Shown here: one piece after another, positions 1 through 8,083 of the stretch
Layout of the letters: every line of letters begins with the position of its first letter
How positions within the stretch are numbered: the stretch's first letter is position 1
Source of the DNA: Methylobacterium sp. J-078
GTDB lineage: Bacteria; Pseudomonadota; Alphaproteobacteria; Rhizobiales; Beijerinckiaceae
Direction: 5' to 3'
DNA: 64,000 nucleotides
Assembly (NCBI RefSeq): GCF_022829285.1
Contig: NZ_JAKSYI010000141.1
Span: 62,001-126,000 of the forward strand
Position numbers and translations under genes: made by a program
The notes under the pieces: model-generated
What the model saw: only the letters and a program-made list of their open reading frames with translations
Database searches by the model: none
Told to the model about the DNA's origin: nothing

Positions 1-2
1 TC

Positions 3-215
3 TCGGACGTGGTGATGCCGGGCGGCCTCAACGGCATCGAGCTCGCCACCCAGGCGCGCCAGCTGCGCCCCGGCCTGCGGATCCTGCTCGCCTCCGGCTA
101 TACCGGCTCGGCGCTGGGCGAGCAGGGCGTGCCCGTGGACCTGCCGCTCCTGAGCAAGCCCTACCGGCGCGAGGATCTTGCGAGCAAGCTGCGCCTCGTG
201 ATGGGCGGGCGCTGA
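3..215 (+). CDS. Receiver (REC) domain, C-terminal fragment of a hybrid kinase or response regulator
   Basis: This is the 3' end of a gene that begins before the window. The open frame runs from base 3 to the stop at 213-215. It shows the second half of a receiver domain: the segment DVVMPGGLNGIELA, where D is probably the phosphorylated aspartate, then ASGYTG around the conserved Thr/Ser position, and LSKPYRREDL with the conserved Lys-Pro. Ending soon after the KPYRREDL segment is typical of hybrid histidine kinases whose last domain is REC. A stand-alone regulator cannot be excluded because the N-terminus is missing. The neighbouring genes are also two-component genes on the same strand. 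Confidence 0.75.
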   Translation, partial: SDVVMPGGLNGIELATQARQLRPGLRILLASGYTGSALGEQGVPVDLPLLSKPYRREDLASKLRLVMGGR

Positions 216-242
216 GCCCCGAGACTCACTGGGCCCCAAGGC

Positions 243-1469
243 TCACGGCTTCGGCAGAATCCGGTCGCTGATGATCCGGCGCTGGATCTCGCTGGTGCCC
301 TCGAAGATCGTGGTCAGGCGGGCGTCGCGCCAGTAGCGCTCGACGCGGCGCTCCGTGGTGTAGCCGTTGCCGCCATGGAGCTGCATGGCCTGATTGGTGA
401 CCCGGACCGCCATCTCGGTGGCGACCAGCTTCACCATGGCGGACTCACTCTCGGCCGGCTCGCCGATGTCGAGGAGGTGGGCCACCTGGTGCCAGAAGGC
501 GCGGGCCTGCGCGATGTCGGCCGCCATGTCGGCGAGTGCGAAGCGCAGCGCCTGGAAATCCCCGATCGGGTGGCCGAACTGCTCGCGCTCCTGGAGATAG
601 GCCTGGGTGTCCTCCAGGGCCGCGCGCGCCACGCCGACCGCGCGGGCCGCCGTGTGCACCCGCGCGATGTTGAGGCCGCGCTGGACCGAGGCGAAGCCGC
701 CCGCATCCGCGTCCGCGCCCTGGTCGCCGTAGAGGCCGGTGAGGCGGTCGCTCTCCGGCACCCGCACGCCGTCGAGGTCGAGCTCGAAGGTCAGGAAGCC
801 GTGATAGCCGATCTTGTCGATGACCCGGCCGGTCATGCCGGGCGGAAAGGTGCCGGGCTCCTTGACCACCAGGAAGGGTTCGAGCCCGGCCGAGCGCGGC
901 TCGCCGGGTTCCGGGTCGCGGGTGCGGGCCAGGACCTCGATGAAGTCGGCGGCCTGGGCGAAGCCCGCCCAGCGCTTGGTCCCCGTGAGCACCCAGGTGT
1001 CGCCCTCGCGCACGGCGCGGGTCTTGACCCCGGCGAGGTCCGAACCGGCCGTGGGCTCCGACAGGGCGATGCTGCCGATCCAGCGGCCGCGCGCGGACTT
1101 CTCGAGGAGGTCGCGCCGGCGCTCCGGATCGAGGGTCTGCGTGCCGAGGCCCTGGCCCCGCGCCAGGATGCTGCCGACGGAGAGCCAGGCCCGCGCAAGC
1201 TCCTCCGAGATGAGGCAGTATTCGAACACCCCGAGCCCGAGGCCGCCCTGCTCGGACGGGATCGTGATCCCGAACCAGCCCTTCTCGGCCATCCGGTCGA
1301 TGAGGGCGCGGGGCATCTCCGCCTTCTGCGGGTCGAGGGTATCGGCGAGCGGCATCACCACGTCGCGGGCGAAGGTCCGGGCCTCTGCCTGCAGGGCCGC
1401 CCGCTCGGGCGTGTGCCAGGGCGCCGGCAACTCCGGTGGGCGCGGCTCCACGCGATCGGGCTTCGACAT
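243..1469 (-). CDS. Acyl-CoA dehydrogenase family protein
   Basis: The protein has 408 residues, the usual size for a soluble FAD acyl-CoA dehydrogenase that makes the alpha-beta double bond of an acyl-CoA thioester and passes electrons to ETF. The N-terminal helical domain is followed by the FAD/substrate segment ALSEPTAGSDLAG (about residue 135). The C-terminal domain carries QLHGGNGYTTE and IFEGTSEIQRR, the family signature; the Glu of FEGTSE sits where many members have the catalytic base. The substrate chain length cannot be read from the sequence. The gene stands alone, facing away from the phytochrome block. The ATG at 1469 opens MSKPDRVEPRPP and fits the family length. Confidence 0.9.
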   Translation of the reverse strand: MSKPDRVEPRPPELPAPWHTPERAALQAEARTFARDVVMPLADTLDPQKAEMPRALIDRMAEKGWFGITIPSEQGGLGLGVFEYCLISEELARAWLSVGSILARGQGLGTQTLDPERRRDLLEKSARGRWIGSIALSEPTAGSDLAGVKTRAVREGDTWVLTGTKRWAGFAQAADFIEVLARTRDPEPGEPRSAGLEPFLVVKEPGTFPPGMTGRVIDKIGYHGFLTFELDLDGVRVPESDRLTGLYGDQGADADAGGFASVQRGLNIARVHTAARAVGVARAALEDTQAYLQEREQFGHPIGDFQALRFALADMAADIAQARAFWHQVAHLLDIGEPAESESAMVKLVATEMAVRVTNQAMQLHGGNGYTTERRVERYWRDARLTTIFEGTSEIQRRIISDRILPKP

Positions 1470-1711
1470 GCTTCGGCTCCTGCCCCCCGGCGGACTTGCA
1501 CGCTCGCGCGATCCCGGGTCACGCGACGAAGCTAGGGCGGGACCATCCGAAGTCGACGGCGGCCGCCGGAGCGCTCGCCCGCGCCGCGGCGATTCTGCGC
1601 GCCGTCTGACGAATCCGTCATTTCGGATCGCGTTGCGCCCCGGTCGCGTTGGGCCTAGTCACGAGGCCGGAGCAGCCATCCGGGCTGTTCCGGCGGCACG
1701 GAGCAGATGAC

Positions 1712-4051
1712 TTGGCCTCGACCGCTTGGTCCCCGCGCGGGGTCGAACTGACCGCCTGCGACCGGGAGCCGATCCACCGCCTCGGCACGCTCCAGCCACA
1801 TGGCTTCCTCATCGCCTTCCGCCTACCGGACCGGCGCATCGTGCAGGCCAGCGCCAACGCGCCCCGCCTGCTCGGGTCCGGAGACGCGATCGGACTGGAC
1901 GCGGCCGCCTACGTTCCGAGCCTCGCCGACGAGGTCGAAGGCGGGATCGCACCGGAGCGCGACGGCGCGCAGTACCTGCGCACGGTGACCCTCGACACCC
2001 GCGAGGGACCCCGCGCCTACGATCTGGCGGCGCATGCCTGCGGCGATCTCACGATCCTGGAATTCGAGGCGGTGGCGAGCGCGTCCGCCTCGGACCACAG
2101 TCTCGACGCGCTCTATCCGCGCCTCAGCCGGTTCGTCGAGGGCCTGCACGGGGCCGGGTCGGTGGAGGATCTCTGCCATCTGCTGGCCGTCGACATCCGC
2201 CACATCACGGGGTTCGACCGCACCCTGGTCTACCGCTTCGACCGGGACTGGAACGGCACCGTGGTGGCCGAGGACGGCAACGGCGTCCTTCCGTCCTATC
2301 TCGACCTGCGCTTCCCGGCGACCGACATTCCGGCCCAGGCCCGCGAGCTCTACCGGCGCAACCGCCTGCGCATCATCCCCGACGCCGGCTACGTGCCGGT
2401 CCCGATCCTTCGCGCGCCGGACCTCGCCGAGGCGGAACCCCTCGACCTCAGCCAGTCGATCCTGCGCAGCGTCTCGCCGGTGCATGTCGAATACATGCGC
2501 AACATGGGCACCATGGCGTCGATGTCGGTCTCGATTCTGGTGGACGGGGCCCTCTGGGGACTGATCTCCTGCCACAACGAGACGCCGCGCCGCGTCCCCC
2601 TCCAGGCCCGCAACGCCTGCGACTTCCTCACCCGCATCTTCGCCCTCCAGCTCGCCGCCAAGGAGCGCGGCGCCGAGGCCGAGCAGCGCCTCGCCCTCGG
2701 GTCGATCCAGGCGCGGCTGCTCGGCTACATGGCCGAGGAGGAGACCTTCCTCGACGGGCTCCTGAACCACGCCGACGACGTCCTGGCGCTGGCGGGGGCC
2801 TCCGGCGCGGCGGTGATCTCCGCCGAGCGCTGCCGGTTGCTGGGCGCCACGCCGCCGGAGGCCGACATCTGGGGCATCTACCGCTGGCTCTCCAGCGGTC
2901 CGGGGGGCGCGGACCTCGTGGCCACCGACGCCCTGGGCGAGGTGTATCCACCGGCCCGCGCCTTCGCGGATCGCGCGAGCGGGCTCCTGGCGATCTCGAT
3001 CTCGCAGAAATACGCGAGCTACGTGCTCTGGTTCAGGCCGGAGGTGGTGCGCACGGTGAAATGGGGCGGCGACCCCAGCAAGGCGGCGATTCCCGACCCG
3101 GCCGGCGGGCCGGACCGGCTCCATCCGCGCAAATCCTTCGAGATCTGGAAGGAGACCCTGCAGGGCCGCGCGCTGCCCTGGTCGCTGGCGGAGACCGAGG
3201 CCGTCAAGGAACTGCGCGGCTCGGTCATCGGCATCGTGCTCCGGCGCGCCGAGGAGCTGGCTTCCGTGAGCGAGGAACTCCAGCGCTCCAACAAGGAGCT
3301 GGAGGCGTTCTCCTACTCGGTGAGCCACGACCTGCGCGCGCCCTTCCGGCACATCGTCGGCTATTCCGAGTTGCTGCGCTCCCGCGAGGGGGCCCGGCTC
3401 TCGGACAAGGGGCGCCACTACGTCGATACCATCATCGAGGCGGCCTTCTCGGCGGGCACCCTCGTGGACAACCTGCTGCGCTTCTCGCAGATGGGCCGGC
3501 ATTCCCTGAATCCGATCGCCGGCGACCTGAACGTCCTGGTGGAGGAACTGCGCCGCGCCGCCCTGCGCGATGTGCCCCCCGACCGGGTGATCCACTGGGC
3601 GGTGCAGCCCCTCGGGACCGTCTACGCCGACCCGATGATGCTGCGCCTCGTGATCGAGAACCTCCTCTCGAACGCGGTGAAGTACACGCGCACCCGCCCC
3701 GAGGCCCGGATCGAGATCGGCCGGCGCGACGCGCAGCCCTCGGACCCGCGGGGGGAGGGCGAGGCCGTCGACCACCCGGTCTTCTACGTGCGCGACAACG
3801 GCGTCGGCTTCGACATGGCCTATGTGGGCAAGCTGTTCGGGGTGTTCCAGCGCCTGCACCGGGTCGAGGAATTCGAGGGCACCGGCATCGGCCTTGCGAA
3901 TGTCCGGCGGATCGTCGAGCGCCACGGCGGGCGGACCTGGGCGGAGGGGGCGATCGGCGAGGGCGCGACCTTCTACTTCACGCTGCCGTCGTCCACGGCG
4001 GTCCCGAATCCGAAGGCCGCGCCCCGGTCGCGGACGCCGTCGAACGCTTAG
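1712..4051 (+). CDS. bphP: Bacteriophytochrome histidine kinase (PAS-GAF-PHY-HisKA-HATPase)
   Basis: A red/far-red photoreceptor kinase that should bind biliverdin. Visible features from the N-terminus: the chromophore Cys in LTACDREPIHRLGTLQPHG (C16 from the chosen start), the GAF signature FPATDIPAQ, the chromophore-pocket histidines in SPVHVEYMRN and ISCHNET, and the PHY tongue motif PRKSF. Next come a dimerisation helix with the phospho-acceptor His539 in SYSVSHDLRAP, the ATPase N box ENLLSNAVKYT, and GTGIGLANVRRIV. The open frame reaches back to a TTG at 1649, which has no ribosome site. The TTG at 1712 has GGAG eight bases upstream, so I start there (779 residues); the Cys is kept either way. 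No heme oxygenase gene for chromophore synthesis is adjacent. A response regulator follows by 27 bases. Confidence 0.93.
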   Translation: MASTAWSPRGVELTACDREPIHRLGTLQPHGFLIAFRLPDRRIVQASANAPRLLGSGDAIGLDAAAYVPSLADEVEGGIAPERDGAQYLRTVTLDTREGPRAYDLAAHACGDLTILEFEAVASASASDHSLDALYPRLSRFVEGLHGAGSVEDLCHLLAVDIRHITGFDRTLVYRFDRDWNGTVVAEDGNGVLPSYLDLRFPATDIPAQARELYRRNRLRIIPDAGYVPVPILRAPDLAEAEPLDLSQSILRSVSPVHVEYMRNMGTMASMSVSILVDGALWGLISCHNETPRRVPLQARNACDFLTRIFALQLAAKERGAEAEQRLALGSIQARLLGYMAEEETFLDGLLNHADDVLALAGASGAAVISAERCRLLGATPPEADIWGIYRWLSSGPGGADLVATDALGEVYPPARAFADRASGLLAISISQKYASYVLWFRPEVVRTVKWGGDPSKAAIPDPAGGPDRLHPRKSFEIWKETLQGRALPWSLAETEAVKELRGSVIGIVLRRAEELASVSEELQRSNKELEAFSYSVSHDLRAPFRHIVGYSELLRSREGARLSDKGRHYVDTIIEAAFSAGTLVDNLLRFSQMGRHSLNPIAGDLNVLVEELRRAALRDVPPDRVIHWAVQPLGTVYADPMMLRLVIENLLSNAVKYTRTRPEARIEIGRRDAQPSDPRGEGEAVDHPVFYVRDNGVGFDMAYVGKLFGVFQRLHRVEEFEGTGIGLANVRRIVERHGGRTWAEGAIGEGATFYFTLPSSTAVPNPKAAPRSRTPSNA

Positions 4052-4078
4052 TCGAACGCTTAGGAGTCACGCCGAACC

Positions 4079-4543
4079 ATGCCCGACCTGAAGCCGATCC
4101 TGCTCGTCGAGGACAACCCGAACGACATCGAGCTGACCCTGGCGGCCCTGGAGAAGAGCCAGCTCGCCAACGAGATCGTGATCTGCCGCGACGGTGCCGA
4201 GGCCCTCGACTTCCTCTACCGGCGCGGCGAGCATGCCCACCGGGACACCCGTGACCCGGCCGTCGTGCTCCTCGACCTGAAGCTGCCGAAGGTGGATGGC
4301 CTCGAGGTGCTGGCCAAGGTGAAGGGCGACCTGCGCACGCGGTCGATCCCCGTGGTGATGCTGACCTCGTCGCGCGAGGAAACCGACCTCGTGCGCTCCT
4401 ACGACCTCGGGGTGAACGCTTTCGTGGTCAAGCCCGTTGGGTTCACGGAATTCTTCGAGGCGATCCAGGACCTCGGGGTGTTCTGGGCGGTCCTGAACGA
4501 GCCGCCACCGCACCGTGGGGGAGAATGGCCATCGAACACCTGA
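4079..4543 (+). CDS. Single-domain response regulator, Rcp1-like
   Basis: A 154-residue protein made of one receiver domain and no output domain. It has the acidic pocket LLVEDNPNDIE near residues 8-18, the probable phosphorylation site D66 in LLDLKLPKVDG, T96 in MLTSSREE and K118 in VVKPVGF. This pattern matches the Rcp1-type regulators that accept phosphate from phytochrome kinases, and the gene directly follows the bacteriophytochrome. It is therefore its probable partner, by context. It ends at 4543 just before the hybrid kinase gene, so the three genes are probably co-transcribed. Confidence 0.92.
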   Translation: MPDLKPILLVEDNPNDIELTLAALEKSQLANEIVICRDGAEALDFLYRRGEHAHRDTRDPAVVLLDLKLPKVDGLEVLAKVKGDLRTRSIPVVMLTSSREETDLVRSYDLGVNAFVVKPVGFTEFFEAIQDLGVFWAVLNEPPPHRGGEWPSNT

Positions 4544-4551
4544 GGGACAGC

Positions 4552-6303
4552 ATGGTGGACCCGACGCCCCCGGCCGGGTTCGGGCCGGATCCGCTGCGGA
4601 TCCTGCTCCTCGAGGACAGCGATCTCGACACGGAACTGCTCTGCGCGGTCCTGGACGACCTCGGTCACCCCTACACCCTCGACCGGGTGATGACGCAGGC
4701 CGATTTCACCCGCACGGCGGAACCGGAGGCGCACCACCTTATCCTGGCGGACTACATCCTGCCGACCTTCGACGGGCTCGGCGCCCTCGCGATCGCCCGC
4801 GCGCGCTGCCCCGGCACGCCCTTCGTCTTCCTCTCGGGCGCCCTCGGCGAGGATGTGGCCGTGGAGGCCCTGAAGCGGGGTGCCACCGACTACGTCACGA
4901 AGCAGCGCCTCGACCGCCTGCCCCGCACCATCATGCGGGCGCTCGCCGAGGCCCGCGCCCGGGCCGAGCGCGAGCGTGCCCTGCGCGACCTGCGCGACCT
5001 GAACGAGACCCTGGAGGCGCGGGTCGAGGCCCGCACCCGCGAGCTGGAAGCCGCCAATGCCGAGCTTCAGCGCCAGGTGGTCGAGCGGGAGCGCGTCGAG
5101 GAGGCCCTGCGCCAGGCCCAGCGCCTGGAGGCGGTGGGCCAGCTCACCAGCGGCGTCGCCCACGACTTCAACAACCTGCTGACCGTGATCTCCGGCAACA
5201 TCGAGTTCCTGGGCCGCGCCGTGTCCGACGAGCGCTCCAAGCGTCGCCTCGACATGATGCGGGGGGCGGCCGACCGGGGGGGGCGCCTCACCGCGCAGCT
5301 CCTCGCCTTCTCGCGGCGCCAGCGGCTGGCGCCGACCCCGGTGGAACTGAACCACACCGTCGCCTCCATGCGCGACCTCCTGCAGAGTTCCATCGGCGGC
5401 GCGGTGCGCATCGAGATGACGCTGCAGCCCGAGCTCTGGTCGGCCCTGGTGGACGCGACGCAGATCGAGCTCGTGATCCTCAACCTCGCGATCAATGCCC
5501 GCGACGCCATGGTGGTGGGCGGCTGCCTCACCATCGAGACCGCCAACGTCACGCTGACGGAAGCCCCCGCCCGCGCGGAGGAGCCGGCGCCGGGCGCCTA
5601 CGTCATGGTGGCGGTGAGCGACACCGGCACGGGCATCGCGCCCGACGTGCTGGCGCGAGTCTTCGAGCCGTTCTTCACGACGAAGCCGGTGGACAAGGGC
5701 TCGGGCCTCGGGCTCGCCCAGGTCTACGGCTTCGTCAAGCAGTCGGGCGGCGGCGTCCGCATCGACACGCGGGTCGGCGAGGGCACCTCCGTGCGGGTCT
5801 ACCTGCCCCGCGCCGAGGCCGATGCCCGCCCGGCCGCGGCGCCGGCCGCGCCCGTCGACTGCGCGGCCCGGCGCAGCCCGGACGACCGGCCCGTCATCCT
5901 CGTGGTAGATGACGACACCGCCGTGCGGGAGGTGACGACCACCATCCTGAGCGAGAGCGGCTACACCATCCGCGAGGCGGGCTCGGGCCTCGCGGCCCTG
6001 CAATCGCTGGAGGCCGACCCTTGCGTCGACCTCGTCCTCCTCGATTTCGCGATGCCGGGCATGAACGGCGCCGAGGTCGCCTGCGAGATCCGCAGCCGCT
6101 GGCCGCAGCTCTCCGTGATCTTCGCCACCGGCTACGCCGACACGACGGCCCTGATGCGGGCCGGCGCGGTCGGGGCGGAGCGCATCGTGCAGAAGCCGTT
6201 CCAGGGGGGCGAACTTCAGCGCAAGGTGGCGGCGAACCTTCCCGACGCGCCGGCCCAGACCCCGGCCCTTCGCCTCGTTCCGGATCGCGCGCGCCGCGCC
6301 TGA
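4552..6303 (+). CDS. Hybrid sensor kinase, REC-HisKA-HATPase-REC
   Basis: The protein has about 583 residues with an unusual sandwich order. A receiver domain comes first (LLLEDSDLDTE, ILADYILPTFDG, YVTKQRL), then a coiled-coil linker rich in Glu and Arg. A histidine kinase core follows (acceptor His in SGVAHDFNNLL, N box LNLAINARDAM, GSGLGLAQVYGFVKQ), then a second receiver (VVDDDTAVRE, LLDFAMPGMNG, VQKPFQ). There is no transmembrane segment, so the input must be phosphate or a cytosolic signal. An in-frame ATG lies at 4525, inside the previous gene, but the ATG at 4552 follows a GAGGGA site and is preferred. It is a plausible relay step after the phytochrome and its Rcp1-like regulator; this is inference from context. 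Confidence 0.9.
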   Translation: MVDPTPPAGFGPDPLRILLLEDSDLDTELLCAVLDDLGHPYTLDRVMTQADFTRTAEPEAHHLILADYILPTFDGLGALAIARARCPGTPFVFLSGALGEDVAVEALKRGATDYVTKQRLDRLPRTIMRALAEARARAERERALRDLRDLNETLEARVEARTRELEAANAELQRQVVERERVEEALRQAQRLEAVGQLTSGVAHDFNNLLTVISGNIEFLGRAVSDERSKRRLDMMRGAADRGGRLTAQLLAFSRRQRLAPTPVELNHTVASMRDLLQSSIGGAVRIEMTLQPELWSALVDATQIELVILNLAINARDAMVVGGCLTIETANVTLTEAPARAEEPAPGAYVMVAVSDTGTGIAPDVLARVFEPFFTTKPVDKGSGLGLAQVYGFVKQSGGGVRIDTRVGEGTSVRVYLPRAEADARPAAAPAAPVDCAARRSPDDRPVILVVDDDTAVREVTTTILSESGYTIREAGSGLAALQSLEADPCVDLVLLDFAMPGMNGAEVACEIRSRWPQLSVIFATGYADTTALMRAGAVGAERIVQKPFQGGELQRKVAANLPDAPAQTPALRLVPDRARRA

Positions 6304-6436
6304 TGCGGCTGCGCGCGGGCCTGCCCGTGCGGCGACCTCCGATGCCCCGGCGGAACACCGTCCGGCCCCGCCGCTTGTCCCGGCTGAAGCCCGGCGCGCC
6401 CGCGCGCCCCGCCCCATCCAGGACACAGCCGAACGC

Positions 6437-7543
6437 ATGAGCCCGATCCTCGAGCCCTTCACCCTGGGCGATCTCACCCTGAAGAACCGCGTCGTGATGG
6501 CGCCGCTGACCCGCAGCCGCTCCTCCACCGAGGGCGTGCCGCCGGACTTTGCCGTGGACTACTACGCCCAGCGCGCCAATGCCGGCCTCATCATCAGCGA
6601 GGCCACCAACATCTCGCCCCAGGCGGTGGGCTACGCCTACACGCCCGGGATCTGGAGCGACGCGCAGGTCGAGGCCTGGAAGCCCGTCACCGCCGGGGTC
6701 CACGCCAATGGCGGCCTGATCTTCCTGCAGCTCTGGCACACAGGCCGGATCTCGCATCCCGACGTGCAGCCGGACGGGCAGCTTCCCGTGGCGCCCTCCG
6801 CCCTCAAGCCCGAGGGCACGGCCTTCACCAAGTCCGGCATGCAGCCCCACGTCACCCCGCGGGCCCTGGAGACCGACGAGATCCCGGGAATCGTCGCGGA
6901 TTACCGCCGCGCCGCCGAGAACGCCAAGCGCGCCGGCTTCGACGGGGTCGAGATCCACTCGGCCAACAATTACCTGCTCGAGCAGTTCGTACGCGATTCC
7001 ACCAACCACCGCACCGACGCGTACGGCGGCTCGATCGAGAATCGCCTGCGCTTTCCGCTGGCGGTGGTGAAGGCGGTCACCGAGGTCTGGGGCGGCGGCC
7101 ACCGCGTCGGCATCCGCCTGTCGCCGGCCACCACCGAGCCCGGCAAGACCCCCCTCGACAGCGACCCGAAGGCGACCTTCGGCGCCTACGTGGAGGCCCT
7201 GAACGCCTTCGGCCTGCTCTACGTCCACACCATCGAGGGCGTGACGCAGCAGACCCGCGACGTGCCGGATTCGGTCGATTTCGGCCAGATCCGCAAGCGC
7301 TTCAAGGGCGCCTATATCGGCAACAACCAGTACACCCTGGCGCTTGCCGAGAAGGACCTCGCCGAGGGCCGCGCCGACCTCTTCAGCTTCGGCCGCCCCT
7401 ACATCGCCAACCCGGACCTCGTGCAGCGCCTGGAGACCGGCGCCCCGCTGGCCGAGGCGCCGAAGCAATACTGGTACGGCGGCGGCGCCAACGGCTACTC
7501 GGACTGGCCGGGCATGAACGGGCCTGTGGCGATCAAGCGCTGA
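6437..7543 (+). CDS. Alkene reductase, Old Yellow Enzyme family (NemA-like)
   Basis: An FMN-dependent, NAD(P)H-using ene-reductase of 368 residues. It reduces activated C=C bonds of enones, maleimides or nitro-compounds. Signatures are SPILEPFTLGDLTLKNRVVM at the N-terminus (FMN phosphate loop), substrate-binding His/Asn in VEIHSANNYLLEQF, the RTDAYGGSIENRLRF segment and the C-terminal FGRPYIANPDLV. It is on the same strand as the kinase block but 133 bases away and is probably transcribed separately. The natural substrate is not evident; nemA is only the nearest named relative. Confidence 0.92.
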   Translation: MSPILEPFTLGDLTLKNRVVMAPLTRSRSSTEGVPPDFAVDYYAQRANAGLIISEATNISPQAVGYAYTPGIWSDAQVEAWKPVTAGVHANGGLIFLQLWHTGRISHPDVQPDGQLPVAPSALKPEGTAFTKSGMQPHVTPRALETDEIPGIVADYRRAAENAKRAGFDGVEIHSANNYLLEQFVRDSTNHRTDAYGGSIENRLRFPLAVVKAVTEVWGGGHRVGIRLSPATTEPGKTPLDSDPKATFGAYVEALNAFGLLYVHTIEGVTQQTRDVPDSVDFGQIRKRFKGAYIGNNQYTLALAEKDLAEGRADLFSFGRPYIANPDLVQRLETGAPLAEAPKQYWYGGGANGYSDWPGMNGPVAIKR

Positions 7544-7575
7544 AAGAGGGGCATGGCGCGCAGGGTGTCGTGCGC

Positions 7576-7703
7576 CACCCTCCCCCCGCTGCGGGGGAGG
7601 GTGCCTGCGGAGCAGGCGGGAGAGAGGGCGACCTCTCCGGACAAGGCACTCCCCCTCTCCCGACCCGCTTCGCGGGCCACCCTCTCCCGCAGAGGGGAAA
7701 GGG
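7576..7703. repeat. Extragenic palindromic repeat cluster between convergent genes
   Basis: The space between the stops of the ene-reductase and the small molybdoenzyme partner holds several hairpins. Bases 7576-7603 form a near-perfect stem of CACCCTCCCCC with its complement around a four-base loop. Bases 7603-7617 form GCCTGC-GGA-GCAGGC. A third set around 7660-7703 contains two CCCTCTCCCG units. It resembles REP-type elements common between convergent genes in this group and could act as a bidirectional transcription stop. Confidence 0.7.
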
Positions 7704-7777
7704 ATCGCGCGGCGAGCACCCGCGATAGGCGGTCAGGTAGGCGCCGTCCGCGTGCGAAAAGGCTCGTTGCCCCGAAG

Positions 7778-8083
7778 TCACCCGTGCAGATGCGCCAACA
7801 CGGTCTCCCCGGCCGCGCTGGGAGCGTAGTGCGTGCGCTGGGTCCGCGCGTTCCGGTCGGTCAAGGCGAGGAGCCCCGCCTCGCTCGCCAGCGTCTCCAC
7901 CGCCCGCAGCACCAGGGCGTGCTCGATCCCGAACACCCGTGCGAAGCTGCGGCTGTCGCGGGCGAGGTCGAGATGGAGGGCGGCCATAACCCCGGCCTCC
8001 AGGGTGGAGAGGCCGGGCTGAAGGGCGGCCACCGAATCGGTCACCGCCAGGAAGGTCTCCGCATCGGCCGGCGGTTCGCTCAC
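7778..8083 (-). CDS. fdh4B: Small winged-helix-like protein paired with the molybdoenzyme (Fdh4B-like)
   Basis: A 101-residue soluble protein. The first half is helical; the second half (VLRAVETLASEAGLLALTD, then YAPSAAGETVLAHL) reads like the recognition helix and wing of a MarR-type winged helix. Its ATG overlaps the stop of the upstream molybdoenzyme gene by four bases, so the two are translationally coupled. In Methylobacterium extorquens the fourth formate dehydrogenase is encoded by fdh4A plus a small gene, fdh4B, of unknown role. The size and order match that pair, so I use the symbol tentatively. It could be an assembly factor, a regulator or a structural subunit. Confidence 0.55.
   Translation of the reverse strand: MSEPPADAETFLAVTDSVAALQPGLSTLEAGVMAALHLDLARDSRSFARVFGIEHALVLRAVETLASEAGLLALTDRNARTQRTHYAPSAAGETVLAHLHG

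Noticed and set aside
1726..4254. Plus-strand frame of 842 codons overlapping the phytochrome gene
   Set aside because: Out-of-frame Arg/Pro-rich translation of the phytochrome gene, without recognisable segments.
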